From contig CACYHQ010000003.1 in NCBI GenBank assembly GCA_902774245.1, positions 124,001 to 188,000 on the forward strand: DNA of 64,000 bases, in the 5' to 3' direction. Every line of letters begins with the position of its first letter. The stretch's first letter is position 1. The notes beneath the pieces are model-generated. The model did no database searches. It was given only the letters and a program-made list of their open reading frames with translations, and was not told the origin of the DNA. Positions 25,938-35,493 of this stretch are shown piece by piece. A program made the position numbers and the translations under genes. The stretch is from an uncultured bacterium. Its GTDB lineage: Bacteria > Verrucomicrobiota > Lentisphaeria > Victivallales > UBA1829.

Positions 25938-25965
25938 TTGCAGAAATCAAAATCCGGGGTATATT
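25938..25965 (+). promoter_or_regulatory. Promoter of parE-parC
   Basis: TTGCAG, 16 bases, TATATT (25960-25965). The leader to ATG 26119 is about 145 bases with no strong structure noticed. Confidence 0.6.
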
Positions 25966-26118
25966 ATTAGGGTGAAAAGAAAGAATCAACCAGCACAGCA
26001 CCGCCGTATCGGAGAATACCTTGCACACAGATGCCCGCGAAGACGGTTCCGGCATGGAACGCAGCAGACGATTTGAGCGGGAACGGCACTGAACGCGGCG
26101 GAGAACGGACTACACAGC

Positions 26119-27981
26119 ATGACCCCGGACAATGACATCGACATCGTACAGGACGACCTGATGAAACAGGCGGAATCGAACGCCGCCCGTTCAAAATATA
26201 ACGACGACAGCATTCAGACACTCGATGCGCTCGCCCACATCCGGCAGCGTCCCGGCATGTACATCGGCCGCATGGGCGACGGTTCGCACCCCGACGACGG
26301 TATCTACGTGATGTTCAAGGAGGTCGTGGACAACGCGATCGATGAATACATCATGGGCTTCGGACGGCGCATTGACATCGCCTCCGACCACGGCTCCTTC
26401 ACCGTGCGCGACTACGGACGCGGCATCCCGCTCGGCAAACTCGTGGACTGCGTTTCGAAGATCAACACGGGCGGCAAGTTCAACAAGGACGGATACGTGT
26501 TTTCCGTCGGCATGAACGGCGTCGGCACGAAGGCCGTGAACGCGCTTTCCTCGAACTTCGAGGTCACGTCCTGGCGCGACGGCAAATGCCGCACTGCGGT
26601 CTTCCGCGAGGGCATCCTCGACCACGAGGAATACCTCGACCCCGGCACGGAGCATTCCGGCACGCGCATCCGCTTCACGCCCGATCCGAAACTCTTCCCG
26701 AACTACGAGATCCGTCCGTCCGAGGTGGAAAACCGCCTCTGGATGTACGCGTACCTGAACAGCGGGCTTTCGCTCTACCTGAACGGCCAGCGGTATTATT
26801 CGAAGAACGGCCTGCTGGACCTGGTGCGATCCAAGCTCGACGAGGGCGCGTCCCTCTACCAGCCGATCCACTACAAGGATTCCACGCTTGAATTCGCGTT
26901 CTGCCACACGGCCGACACCGGCGAACGCTATTTTTCGTTCGTGAACGGCCAGTATACGAGCGACGGCGGCACGCATCTTTCCGCGTTCAAGGGCGGCATC
27001 ACGCGCGCCATCAACGAGCATTTCAACAAGAACTTCGACCCGAAGGACATCCGCGACGGCATCCTCGGCACCATCGCCGTGAAGATCCAGGAGCCGCTGT
27101 TCGAGTCCCAGACCAAGAACAAGCTCGGCAACACCGACGTGCGCGGCTGGATCGAGGGCACCGTGAAGCAGGCCGTCGTCGACAGCCTCCTGAAGCACCC
27201 CGATGAGGCAAACCTCCTCCTCGAAAAGATCCAGCACAACGAACAGGTCCGCCGCGAGATACAGAAGGTCCAGAAGAAGGGCGCAGCCATCTCGAAGCGC
27301 ATTTCCCTGCGGAACAACAAGCTCAAGGACTGCCGCCACCATTTCGGCGACCGCTCGAAGTTCGCCGAGGAGACCATGATCTTCCTCACCGAGGGCGATT
27401 CCGCAGGCTCGTCCCTCGTGACCAGCCGCGACCCTAATTATCAGGCGGTTTTCGCCCTCCGCGGCAAGCCGTTCAACTGCTTCGGAAAGAAGCTCGACGC
27501 GATCTACTCCAACGAAGAGTTGTTCTATATCATGCGCACGCTCGGGATCGAGGAGGACGTGGAGAACCTGAACTACGCCAAGGTCGTGATCGCGACCGAC
27601 GCCGACGTCGACGGCCTGCACATCCGGAACCTCCTGCTCACGTTCTTCCTCCAGTACTTCGAGTCGCTCGTGATCTCCGGACACCTCTACATCTTCGAAA
27701 CGCCGCTCTTCCGCGTCCGCAACAAGGAGACGACGTTCTACTGCTACTCCGAACAGGAGCGCGACGACCGCGCGAAGGAGCTCGGCAAGTCCGCCGAGAT
27801 CACCCGCTTCAAAGGTCTCGGCGAGATTTCGCCGAAGGAGTTCAAACAGTTCATCGGGCCCGACATCCGCCTCGAAAAAGTCACCCTCGAAAACACCAAG
27901 GGCATCCACGAAATGCTGCGGTTCTACATGGGCAGCAACGACGAGACCCGCTGGGAACATATCCAAAACAATCTGGTCTGA
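26119..27981 (+). CDS. parE: DNA topoisomerase IV subunit B (type IIA ATPase subunit)
   Basis: 620 residues, ParE length. GHKL ATPase region: QRPGMYIGRMGDG, EVVDNAIDEYI (catalytic Glu and Asn) and SVGMNGVGTKAVNAL. The TOPRIM part starts at LTEGDSAGSS (Glu425) and has ATDADVDGLHIRNLLL; it ends RFKGLGEISPKEF, FIGPDIRLEKV. The SAGSS variant and SRDPNYQAVFALRGKP resemble the ParE of Bacteroidota more than GyrB. With ParC, encoded 6 bases downstream, it would relax and decatenate DNA using ATP. Whether the pair acts as gyrase or topoisomerase IV cannot be settled by sequence alone. Confidence 0.85.
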   Translation: MTPDNDIDIVQDDLMKQAESNAARSKYNDDSIQTLDALAHIRQRPGMYIGRMGDGSHPDDGIYVMFKEVVDNAIDEYIMGFGRRIDIASDHGSFTVRDYGRGIPLGKLVDCVSKINTGGKFNKDGYVFSVGMNGVGTKAVNALSSNFEVTSWRDGKCRTAVFREGILDHEEYLDPGTEHSGTRIRFTPDPKLFPNYEIRPSEVENRLWMYAYLNSGLSLYLNGQRYYSKNGLLDLVRSKLDEGASLYQPIHYKDSTLEFAFCHTADTGERYFSFVNGQYTSDGGTHLSAFKGGITRAINEHFNKNFDPKDIRDGILGTIAVKIQEPLFESQTKNKLGNTDVRGWIEGTVKQAVVDSLLKHPDEANLLLEKIQHNEQVRREIQKVQKKGAAISKRISLRNNKLKDCRHHFGDRSKFAEETMIFLTEGDSAGSSLVTSRDPNYQAVFALRGKPFNCFGKKLDAIYSNEELFYIMRTLGIEEDVENLNYAKVVIATDADVDGLHIRNLLLTFFLQYFESLVISGHLYIFETPLFRVRNKETTFYCYSEQERDDRAKELGKSAEITRFKGLGEISPKEFKQFIGPDIRLEKVTLENTKGIHEMLRFYMGSNDETRWEHIQNNLV

Positions 27982-27987
27982 CCCATC

Positions 27988-30636
27988 ATGCCGAAAAAGA
28001 ACCTCACGCCTCCCTCCGGACCCGACCGCGACGCCTCCTCCAATCTCCCGTCCGATACGCCCGAAACCGAATACTACGATCCCGATATGCACTATCCGCC
28101 GGAGTCCGACGAAATGGGCGATGACGAATCCGCGTCCGACGCGGTCGATTCCTCTCCGAACCAGCGCTTGCGGGAGATGATGGACCGCAACTTCATCGAA
28201 TACGCGTCCTACGTCATCAAGGACCGCGCGATCCCGGACGTCGACGACGGCCTGAAACCGGTTCAGCGCCGCATCCTCTGGACGCTCTTCCAGATGGACA
28301 ACGGCACGTTCCACAAGGTCGCGAACGTGGTCGGCGCCACCATGAAATACCATCCGCACGGCGACGCGTCCATCGGCGACGCCCTTGTGAACCTCGCGAA
28401 CAAGGAATGCTTCATCGACAAGCAGGGCTCGTTCGGCGACATCATCCTCGGCACTGCCGCCGCGGCCCCGCGATATATCGAGTGTCGTCTCTCCAAACTC
28501 GGCCGCGACGTCCTCTTCAACAACGACATCACCACGTTCGTGGATTCCTACGACAGCCGCAACAAGGAGCCGGTCTGCCTCCCCTCGAAGATTCCGACGC
28601 TCCTCCTCATGGGCACCAACGGCCTCGCCGTCGGCACGCGCACCATGATCTTCCCGCACAACTTCAACGAGCTTCTGCGGGCGCAGATTTCCATCCTGAA
28701 GGGCGAGCCGTTCCAGATCTATCCCGATTTCCTCCAGGGCGGCATCATGGATGTCTCCGACTATCAGGACGGCATGGGCAAGATCGTGCTGCGCGCCCGC
28801 ATCGCCGCCGAAAAACACGACATCGTCATCAGCGAAATCCACGCGGGCACTGACACCTCCAAGCTGATGGACTCCATCGAAAGCGCCGTCAACAAGTCCC
28901 GCATCAAGATTTCCTCGTTCCACGACTACACCGCGGATGACAAGGTCAACATCGAACTCTCGCTTCAGCGCGGCTACAGCCCGGAGAAGGCGATCAACGC
29001 CCTCTACACCTACACGGACTGTCAGGTCAGCATCTCCTGCATGTACATGGTCATCCGCGACAACCGGCCCGTCCGCATGAGCGCCAGTGAAATCCTCCGC
29101 CGCAACACCGAAAAGCTCGTGCAGTATCTGACCTGGGAACTCCAGCTCGTCGCCGCCAAGTGCATCGACAGGATTCTCGCCCGCACCCTCGCGCAGATTT
29201 TCATCGAGGAGAAGATATACAAGAAGATCGAGACCTGCAAGACCAAGGAAGCCATGTTCCAGGCTGTCCGCAATGGACTCGAACAGTTCAAGGACGAATG
29301 GCTCCCGCTCGTGCAGGCGCTCCACGACGCCATCGAAAAAGGGCCGCACATCGCGGAGCCCGCGCCTGCCGACGCCGCCCGCCTCGCCCAGCTGGCGCAG
29401 GGCGTGATCCCGGATTCCGAGATCGAACGCCTCGTCGAGATACCGATCCGCAGGATCGCGGCGTTTGAAGTCAGCAAGAACCGCGAGGAGATCGCATCGC
29501 TGGAAAAGGACCTCCGCGAGGCGGAAAAGAACCTGAAGCACATCAAGCAGTACACGATCAAATACATCGAGGGGCTGCTCGCGAAATACGGCGACATGTT
29601 CCCGCGCCGCACCGAAATCCGCCTCGAACCCTTCGCCAAGATCGACAAGAGCGTCGCCGCGCTTTCCAACATCCGCGTCGGCTGGGACAAGAAGAACTGC
29701 TACATCGGCACCTCCGTGAAGAGCGACGACATCGTGCTGTGCAACGAATTCGACCATCTTCTCTGCGTGGAGCGCTCCGGCGACTTCAAGGTCATCGACA
29801 TCCCCGACAAGATCTTCATCGACCGCCTGTTCGAGTTCCGCCGCTACGACAAGACCACCGTGTTCGGCGTCGTCTACTCCGAGAAGAAAACCGGCCGCGC
29901 GTACTTCAAGCGGACGCGTATCGCGTCGTTCATCAAGGACCGCGAATACCGCATCATTCCGGACGGCTGCCGCCTGGAGCTCATCACGCCGCGTCCGAAC
30001 GCCATTTACGAGATCAAGGTCGATACGCCGATCCGCGCCAAGCAGATTCAGCAGATTTCGCTGATGGACGCGCCGGAACGTTCCCCGAAGGCCGGCGGTA
30101 TCCTGATCTCCCCGCGCAAGCTCCTGAAGATCACATTCGTGCGCCTGTTGGACGAGACCGACGCCGCGCCGGAACCCGAGCTTGTCGAGGTCCCGCCGGA
30201 GGATAACAATGGCGGCGAGGGCGGAAATAATGGCGGCGCGCCTGTGGAAGAAACTGTGGTTGAATCCGCTCCCGCGCCGGAACCCGTTCAGGAAACGCCC
30301 ATCGAACCGGAGTCCGCGCCCGAACCGGAGGCGAAACCTGTTGTCCGCCGCAGTCGCGCGAAAAAGGAGGCGGCTCCTGAACCTGCGCCTCAGTCCGAGG
30401 CGAAGAAAGCCCCGGAAGTAAAGCCCGCTGAAAAAGTGAAGCCTGCGCCTGTGAAGCCTGTAGTGGCGAAGCCCGTGGAGAAACCAGCAGAGAAACCGGC
30501 GGAGAAAGTCACGACTCCCGAGCCGTCTCCCGCTCCGGAGACAAAGCCCGCCGAAAAACCGGCTGAACCTCAAAAGCCCGCCGACACCGAACGCGAAGAG
30601 GATTCGTGGGACGTTCAGCCCGACCTCGGGTTCTGA
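27988..30636 (+). CDS. parC: DNA topoisomerase IV subunit A with acidic N-terminus and Pro/Glu/Lys tail
   Basis: 882 residues. An acidic leader of about 55 residues precedes MMDRNFIEYASYVIKDRAIPDVDDGLKPVQRRILW. The DNA-cleaving tyrosine is in APRYIECRL (Tyr163). The tower and coiled-coil regions are intact (LEKDLREAEKNLKHIK), and a reduced C-terminal beta region includes VGWDKKNCYIGTSVKSDD. No GyrA-box (QRRGGKG) was seen, which favours ParC over GyrA. Residues from about 715 onward are low complexity (Pro, Glu, Lys, Ala), similar in style to the GH39 tail but more acidic. Confidence 0.85.
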   Translation: MPKKNLTPPSGPDRDASSNLPSDTPETEYYDPDMHYPPESDEMGDDESASDAVDSSPNQRLREMMDRNFIEYASYVIKDRAIPDVDDGLKPVQRRILWTLFQMDNGTFHKVANVVGATMKYHPHGDASIGDALVNLANKECFIDKQGSFGDIILGTAAAAPRYIECRLSKLGRDVLFNNDITTFVDSYDSRNKEPVCLPSKIPTLLLMGTNGLAVGTRTMIFPHNFNELLRAQISILKGEPFQIYPDFLQGGIMDVSDYQDGMGKIVLRARIAAEKHDIVISEIHAGTDTSKLMDSIESAVNKSRIKISSFHDYTADDKVNIELSLQRGYSPEKAINALYTYTDCQVSISCMYMVIRDNRPVRMSASEILRRNTEKLVQYLTWELQLVAAKCIDRILARTLAQIFIEEKIYKKIETCKTKEAMFQAVRNGLEQFKDEWLPLVQALHDAIEKGPHIAEPAPADAARLAQLAQGVIPDSEIERLVEIPIRRIAAFEVSKNREEIASLEKDLREAEKNLKHIKQYTIKYIEGLLAKYGDMFPRRTEIRLEPFAKIDKSVAALSNIRVGWDKKNCYIGTSVKSDDIVLCNEFDHLLCVERSGDFKVIDIPDKIFIDRLFEFRRYDKTTVFGVVYSEKKTGRAYFKRTRIASFIKDREYRIIPDGCRLELITPRPNAIYEIKVDTPIRAKQIQQISLMDAPERSPKAGGILISPRKLLKITFVRLLDETDAAPEPELVEVPPEDNNGGEGGNNGGAPVEETVVESAPAPEPVQETPIEPESAPEPEAKPVVRRSRAKKEAAPEPAPQSEAKKAPEVKPAEKVKPAPVKPVVAKPVEKPAEKPAEKVTTPEPSPAPETKPAEKPAEPQKPADTEREEDSWDVQPDLGF

Positions 30637-30658
30637 CAATACCCCCTAATTTAAATCG

Positions 30659-30695
30659 AAAAAACGCCGGGCGGCTGATCCTTCAGCCGTCCGGC
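30659..30695 (-). terminator. Terminator between convergent parC and radical SAM genes
   Basis: Near-perfect stem GCCGGGCGGCTGA/TCAGCCGTCCGGC (30666-30678, 30683-30695). On the minus strand it is followed by T6 (30664-30659), so it mainly ends the lpxL-rpe-amrS transcript; on the plus strand only ATTCTT follows. Confidence 0.85.
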
Positions 30696-30720
30696 ATTCT
30701 TGGCGCGAAAAACGCGTTTC

Positions 30721-31611
30721 TCAGCAGATGTTCCCGAGGTACACGTTCGGGAATCCGCGGCTCTTCGCGTGCGCCTGAATGCTGTCCAGCTCCGAACGCG
30801 GCGTGCGCGGGCTGTCGTGGTACAGGTACGCCGGATGATACGCGGTGAAATGCACGGGCGTGTCGATGCCGAGGTCGTCGCGCACCCAGTCCAGGAAGTC
30901 GTCGATCTGCTGCTGCGAATCGTTCTTGCCGGGGATCACGAGGTTAGTCAGCTCCAGGTGGCCGCCGCAGACTTTCTTGAAGAACTCGCAGGAATGTTTC
31001 ACCGGCTCGAGTTCGCCGGAACACATGGTCGGGTAGAAGTCGCCGAAGCCCTTCACGTCGATGTTCGCCGCGTCGAAGAGCGGGAAGACGTCCTGCATGC
31101 ACTCATCGGAGAAATACCCGTTGGAGACGAGGATCGTGCTGATCTTCTCCCGGCGGGCGAGGATGGCGCAGTCGCGCACGTATTCCGCCCAGACCGCCGG
31201 CTCGTTGAACGTGAACGCCACGCATTCGCTGCCGTGGCGGCGGATGAGCTCGATCAGGGCTTCCGGCGTGTAGTAGCGGTAGGCGGCGTGCGGCATGAAC
31301 TTCTCGCGCGACAGATGGTTGTTCTGGCAGAACAGGCATTTGAGGTTGCATCCGTAGGTGCCGACGGAGAACGCCTGCGTACCGGGCCGGAAATGCCGCA
31401 GCGGCTTCTTTTCGATCGGGTCGATCTGGAGCGCGCAGGGATAGCCGTATGCCATGGAATAGAGCCTGCCGCCCTGATTGAGGCGGACGCCGCAGAATCC
31501 GGTGCGTCCCTCGGCGATGAGGCAGTGGCGGGGGCAGACGTTGCAGCGCACGAATCCGCCGGATTCCGGCTTCTGCCAGTCGGCGGGGAAAAGTTTGTGT
31601 TCACGGTCCAT
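30721..31611 (-). CDS. amrS: AmmeMemoRadiSam-type radical SAM protein
   Basis: 296 residues from ATG 31611; the frame runs upstream, but this Met has AGAAGG before it and upstream sequence is basic and non-conserved. The radical SAM cluster motif is CNLKCLFC (Cys88, Cys92, Cys95). An N-terminal cysteine set (CNVCPRHC, GFCGVR) and YPCALQIDPIEKKPLRHF mark the AmrS family related to pyruvate formate-lyase activases. The usual partners AMMECR1 and Memo are not nearby. The true substrate is not known. Last gene of a minus-strand operon. Confidence 0.8.
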   Translation of the reverse strand: MDREHKLFPADWQKPESGGFVRCNVCPRHCLIAEGRTGFCGVRLNQGGRLYSMAYGYPCALQIDPIEKKPLRHFRPGTQAFSVGTYGCNLKCLFCQNNHLSREKFMPHAAYRYYTPEALIELIRRHGSECVAFTFNEPAVWAEYVRDCAILARREKISTILVSNGYFSDECMQDVFPLFDAANIDVKGFGDFYPTMCSGELEPVKHSCEFFKKVCGGHLELTNLVIPGKNDSQQQIDDFLDWVRDDLGIDTPVHFTAYHPAYLYHDSPRTPRSELDSIQAHAKSRGFPNVYLGNIC

Positions 31612-31642
31612 CGTATGGAAAACCTTCTTTCGGATGAAATGT

Positions 31643-32374
31643 TTACTTGCCGGGTGCCTCTTTCGGCAGGGCCTTCTGCGCTTCATGGAGTTCGGCGACG
31701 GCTGCTTTGATGCCCTCCGGCGCACGGAAGACCGCGGTCCCGGCGACGATGACGTTCACGCCCGCCGCGGCGGCCTCGCAGACGTTGTCGCGCGTGATGC
31801 CGCCGTCGATCTCGATGTGGGCGTGACTGCCGATCTTCCGGATCATTTTGTGGATATCGGTTGCCTTCTTCAGCATTTCCGGCTGGAATTTCTGTCCGCC
31901 GAAGCCCGGTTCCACCGACATCACCAGCACCATGTCGATCTCCGGCAGGATCGCCTCGATCGCGGAGGCAGGCGTGCCGGGCTTGAGCGTGATCCCGGCG
32001 GAACAGCCGAGCTCGTGGATTTGACGCACGACCGCCGCCGGGTCGCATTCGCTCTCGATGTGGAACGTGATGTGGTCGGCGCCCGCCTTCGCGAACGGCT
32101 CGACGTACTGCTCCGGGTGGACCAGCATCAGGTGGACATCGAAGGGCAGGGTGGTGTATTTGCGCATGGAGGCGACGACCGGGGGGCCGAACGTGATGTT
32201 CGGGACGAAATGGCCGTCCATGATGTCCAGGTGGATCATGTCCGCCTCCGCCTCTTCCGCGGCTTTCAGTTCGTCGGCGAGGCAGGCGAAATTGCAGGCG
32301 AGGACCGACGGCGAGACGAGCAGCCGGTTGTTCTTGAACTCACTTAACGGGTGTTTGATCGTCATGGGAAGCAT
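31643..32374 (-). CDS. rpe: Ribulose-phosphate 3-epimerase
   Basis: 243 residues. TIM-barrel enzyme with VSPSVLACNFACL, HLDIMDGHFVPNITFG (metal His and Asp), FDVHLMLVHPEQY, MSVEPGFGGQKFQ and EIDGGI. It interconverts ribulose 5-phosphate and xylulose 5-phosphate, where xylose catabolism enters central metabolism. About 15 extra residues lead the usual start; Met4 (32365) is an alternative. Its start overlaps the lpxL-like stop by 35 bases, so translation is coupled. Confidence 0.92.
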   Translation of the reverse strand: MLPMTIKHPLSEFKNNRLLVSPSVLACNFACLADELKAAEEAEADMIHLDIMDGHFVPNITFGPPVVASMRKYTTLPFDVHLMLVHPEQYVEPFAKAGADHITFHIESECDPAAVVRQIHELGCSAGITLKPGTPASAIEAILPEIDMVLVMSVEPGFGGQKFQPEMLKKATDIHKMIRKIGSHAHIEIDGGITRDNVCEAAAAGVNVIVAGTAVFRAPEGIKAAVAELHEAQKALPKEAPGK

Positions 32375-33365
32375 CTTTCTGTTGAGGAGCGGGCGGCGGA
32401 TACGGGCCGCGTTCGCAGTCCAGCCAGCGTCTGTGCGACCAGAGCCACTGCGTCGGGAAGCGGCGTATCTGTTCTTCGATCATGTTCGTGTAGAGCTGGG
32501 CGACGGCGCGGATGTCCGCCTCCATGTTGCCCGTGGGCTGATAGTCGGGCATCTTCGCGCAGTGGAACGTGAAGTGGAAATCGTTGTCGTCGCGGATCAG
32601 GTACGGCATCGCGACGGGCGTGTGCGTGCGAAGGTACAGCCAGGCGGGCGTCTTCTGCGCCATGGCGGGGTGCCCGAAGAACGTGACCTCGACGCCTTCC
32701 GGCGGGACGGCGTGCTGGTCGGACACGATCGTGACGTTCTCCCCGGCCTTGTGCGCCTGGATCAGCGGACGCACGCCCAGGTCCTTCGAGAAACTCCGGT
32801 GCAGGAACCGGCAGCGCCGGGCGTAGACGTAGCGCCCGATCTTCGGGTTTTCCAGCGGACGCATGATACTCATCATGCGCTGCTTGGTGATATAGCTGTG
32901 CAGGCCGCCCGCGAGCTCCCAGTTGCCGAAATGCCCGGTCGTCAGGATGATCTGCGGCGCGGTCGCCGGGTTCATGAACTCCTGTGTCAGCGGATCGTCC
33001 GCGATGCGGATGTGCTCGCTGAAATTGTCCTCGTTCACGATCTGGTCGAACTTCACCATCTCGACGTACACCTTGGCGAAATGCTTCAGGCTTTCCAGTG
33101 CCAGCTTGTCGGCCTCCGCCTTCGTCTTCACGAATCCCGAATGCAGGATCAGCCTCGGCGTGCGCGGGCCGTGCCGCTTGCTGAAGTGCCGCACCGACCA
33201 CGCGATGAAATCCAGCACGGCGTATGCCGCGTGCAGCGGCAGCAGCCGGACCAGCGAGGTCACGGCCACGAAGAGCGCGTACTCGGCATTGATGACGAGT
33301 CTGGATTTTTTCTTTTTCGGAGGGTTCGTGTTGTTCACGGCGGACGGCCTTTGCGGATGCGGCAT
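32340..33365 (-). CDS. Lipid A biosynthesis acyltransferase (LpxL/HtrB family)
   Basis: 341 residues from Met at 33365. The open frame starts at 33383, but the promoter -10 at 33385-33390 predicts transcription from about 33378, which would exclude it. The LPLAT catalytic block TGHFGNWEL (H-x4-E) is clear, with VSDQHAVPPEGVEVTFFG and the C-terminal QWLWSHRRW. It adds a secondary acyl chain to lipid A at the inner membrane, direct evidence for a diderm envelope with LPS. A KKKK stretch precedes the first helix. Confidence 0.85.
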   Translation of the reverse strand: MPHPQRPSAVNNTNPPKKKKSRLVINAEYALFVAVTSLVRLLPLHAAYAVLDFIAWSVRHFSKRHGPRTPRLILHSGFVKTKAEADKLALESLKHFAKVYVEMVKFDQIVNEDNFSEHIRIADDPLTQEFMNPATAPQIILTTGHFGNWELAGGLHSYITKQRMMSIMRPLENPKIGRYVYARRCRFLHRSFSKDLGVRPLIQAHKAGENVTIVSDQHAVPPEGVEVTFFGHPAMAQKTPAWLYLRTHTPVAMPYLIRDDNDFHFTFHCAKMPDYQPTGNMEADIRAVAQLYTNMIEEQIRRFPTQWLWSHRRWLDCERGPYPPPAPQQKDASHDDQTPVK

Positions 33366-33384
33366 GTGTTTTTCGCGAAACATT

Positions 33385-33412
33385 AATATACACCAAACAC
33401 GCGAAAAATGAA
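33385..33412 (-). promoter_or_regulatory. Promoter of lpxL-rpe-amrS
   Basis: TTCATT (33412-33407), 16 bases, TATATT (33390-33385). Leader to ATG 33365 is only about 13 bases and has no ribosome site. An A/T-rich palindrome GCCAAA...TTTGGC (33422-33443) lies just upstream. Confidence 0.55.
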
Positions 33413-33447
33413 AACGATTTCGCCAAAAAAACGTTTATTTGGCCGAT

Positions 33448-33486
33448 AAAAAATCGGGAGGAGACCGCTCCGGCAGTCTTCTCCCG
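33448..33486 (-). terminator. Terminator of the channel-like membrane protein gene
   Basis: CGGGAGGAGA/TCTTCTCCCG (33455-33464, 33477-33486) with one mismatch, then T6 on the minus strand (33453-33448). Confidence 0.8.
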
Positions 33487-33536
33487 TCGTTCCGCGCCGT
33501 TTCCGTACGGCATTGGTCCGTTTCCCGGTTTCGGGG

Positions 33537-35033
33537 TTATTTCGTGTCTTTTTTGTCGCCGGAGTGCTCCCGGTCCCATTCCTCCAGCTTGCGTTCGGCG
33601 AAATTCCGTCCGCCGAGACCGAACGCGATCGCGAACGCCGCCGCGAACGCGCCGAGTACGATCCCGAACGCCAGAAGCGCAGCCGATCCGCCGATTCCCG
33701 CCGTGGTCAGGGCCGCAACGCCCGCGAAGAACAGCACGGCGATCCGCGCCGCGAAGAGGAAGACGCGCGATTCCACGCCGTTGCTGCGCACGAAATCCGC
33801 GGCGAGGTTCGCCAGCATCATGCCGAGCAGGAAGACCACGGCGCCGAGCACAAGGCGTCCGGCGAACGGCAGGAAGGAACGCACGAGCTTGGCGGATTCC
33901 TCCAGCTGGAGAATTTCGAGCGCGGCGACCAGTGCGAAGATCAGGATGCCTGCGAACAGCAGCTTGCCGACTACGTTCGACGGGCTCATGCTGCCCTGCG
34001 CCTTCCAGCCGAGTTCGCCGATGCGGCGGTCCAGTCCGGCGTCCGCCAGAAGACGCGACACCAGCCGGGCGACCAGCGCGCCGACCGCGAACGCCACGAA
34101 CAGCACGATGGCGGCCGCAGCGATGTTCCCGGCGGAGTTCAGCATGCGCGTGAAGAGTTTCGAGACGGAATTGGTGAGCGAGTCGATGCCGAGCGCGGAG
34201 AGCGCCGCCGCCGACACCGGGATCACGATGCAGACGAAGACCAGTACGCCGCAAATGCGCGCGAGGCTGTCGCGGGAGAAGAGTTTCCCGCCCGCCTCCT
34301 CGGCGTCGCCCAGCCCGCCGGACGCCAGGACGATGCGTTCCACGAGCTTGCGCAGGATGGTGGCGAGGAAGAGTCCGATGGCGGCGATCAGTACCGCCGC
34401 GAAGATGCGCGGCAGATACCGCAGCACGTCCGCGGTCATCACCTCGAACGGACGAGCCAGACCCGTGATCCGCAGTGCGCCGAGGATCGCCGGAACGAAC
34501 GCCAGGATGATCAGCCAGAAGAGCGTCGTCGCGATCGTGAAGCTCAGGTTGCATTCGCGCCCGCCCGTGTCGACCGCGCCCTCAACCTTCTCGTCCAGGC
34601 GCAGCGCGTGCATCAGGACCAGCGAGGCGTACCGGACCGCCGCCGCCACGCCCCATGCGATCAGACCGAGGACCGCCGCGGCGAAGAGGTTCGGCAGGAA
34701 TCCGATCACGTCGGCGAGCACGTCGCGGATCGGCGAAGCCGCCTCGTGCAGGCTGACCAGGTTCAGCGCCTGCACCACGGCAAGCAGGAAGACGATCCAG
34801 AAGACGATGCGCGCGGCGATCTTTTCCGCGCGTGCCGTCGGAGCCGTCGCGTCGTCCGAGATGCACACGGAGAGGCGTTCCCCGATGCGGCACTTCCGCA
34901 TGCACTTGAAGGTGAGTTTCTGAAGGATCCAGGCGACAATCCACCCGGCGAAGAGGACCATGATCGCGAGCAGGATCCGCAGGATCCCGTATTTCGTCAG
35001 CAGGTCGACCAGCGTATTCCAAAGTTCATTCAT
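33537..35033 (-). CDS. Multi-pass membrane protein with channel-type TM helices
   Basis: 498 residues from ATG 35033, set by AAGGAG and by the promoter at 35083-35111. Around ten or eleven hydrophobic helices occur in a repeating pattern: FLPNLFAAAVLGLIAWGVAAAVR, YLPRIFAAVLIAAIGLFLATILR, FLPFAGRLVLGAVVFLLGMMLAN. This repeat matches the conserved TM helix found in mechanosensitive-channel-related proteins, but no MscS beta domain follows. It ends with GLGGRNFAERKLEEW, a segment common to the group. Likely an inner-membrane channel or related transporter; gating unknown. Confidence 0.7.
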   Translation of the reverse strand: MNELWNTLVDLLTKYGILRILLAIMVLFAGWIVAWILQKLTFKCMRKCRIGERLSVCISDDATAPTARAEKIAARIVFWIVFLLAVVQALNLVSLHEAASPIRDVLADVIGFLPNLFAAAVLGLIAWGVAAAVRYASLVLMHALRLDEKVEGAVDTGGRECNLSFTIATTLFWLIILAFVPAILGALRITGLARPFEVMTADVLRYLPRIFAAVLIAAIGLFLATILRKLVERIVLASGGLGDAEEAGGKLFSRDSLARICGVLVFVCIVIPVSAAALSALGIDSLTNSVSKLFTRMLNSAGNIAAAAIVLFVAFAVGALVARLVSRLLADAGLDRRIGELGWKAQGSMSPSNVVGKLLFAGILIFALVAALEILQLEESAKLVRSFLPFAGRLVLGAVVFLLGMMLANLAADFVRSNGVESRVFLFAARIAVLFFAGVAALTTAGIGGSAALLAFGIVLGAFAAAFAIAFGLGGRNFAERKLEEWDREHSGDKKDTK

Positions 35034-35082
35034 GGCGTACTCCTTTTGTTTGAACGGCGTTGACGGCGGTGTTTGTTGGATT

Positions 35083-35111
35083 ACTATACCACGGGCCGGG
35101 GAAAAATGCAA
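35083..35111 (-). promoter_or_regulatory. Promoter of the channel-like gene
   Basis: TTGCAT (35111-35106), 17 bases, TATAGT (35088-35083). Confidence 0.6.
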
Positions 35112-35350
35112 CCGGCGAATCATTTTCCGGCGGATCCATGTCCGCATCTTTCCGCACGGAAAACTGGTTTCATCGCCGTTTCCTTTTTTTCGGAGCGCCC
35201 ATGTCATACCCACGTGATCCGCCCTCTGTCACGATTGTGACACCTTCCCGACGCCTCTTTTTTGAGCATAACCGATCATCTTTTCCGGAAAAAGCATCAG
35301 GAAATATATTATTTTTTCGGAAAAAATCCATATTTGGGCGGTTTTAGGGC
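35112..35350. other. Gene-free stretch between divergent promoters
   Basis: No convincing gene. It holds a T/A palindrome TTTTTTCGGAAAAAA (35312-35326) and a similar TTTTCCGGAAAAA (35281-35293). These may act as curved DNA upstream of the GH43 promoter. Confidence 0.4.
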
Positions 35351-35378
35351 TTGAAAAAACGGAACGAGCTTGTATAGT
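35351..35378 (+). promoter_or_regulatory. Promoter of the GH43-GH10 locus
   Basis: TTGAAA, 16 bases, TATAGT (35373-35378), followed by a leader of about 109 bases. AAGGAG lies 7 bases before ATG 35494. Confidence 0.65.
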
Positions 35379-35493
35379 AGCATGAAAAGAAGCGGACTTT
35401 CCGCTCCTTTGAGCTCAAAAACGATAAATTTTGTCAATCGTCCGCCGGATATCCGCAACAGTGTCCGGCTAACAAATTGCAAGGAGTCAAACT

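Noticed and set aside
25973-26077. GTG-started, basic 34-codon frame in the parE leader
   Set aside because: Starts right after the promoter but has no ribosome site and no similarity to L34 or a known leader peptide.
26191-30639. A 1482-codon open frame on the minus strand
   Set aside because: It lies wholly opposite parE and parC, which have clear motifs. Strong G/C bias at third codon positions removes stops from the complementary frame.
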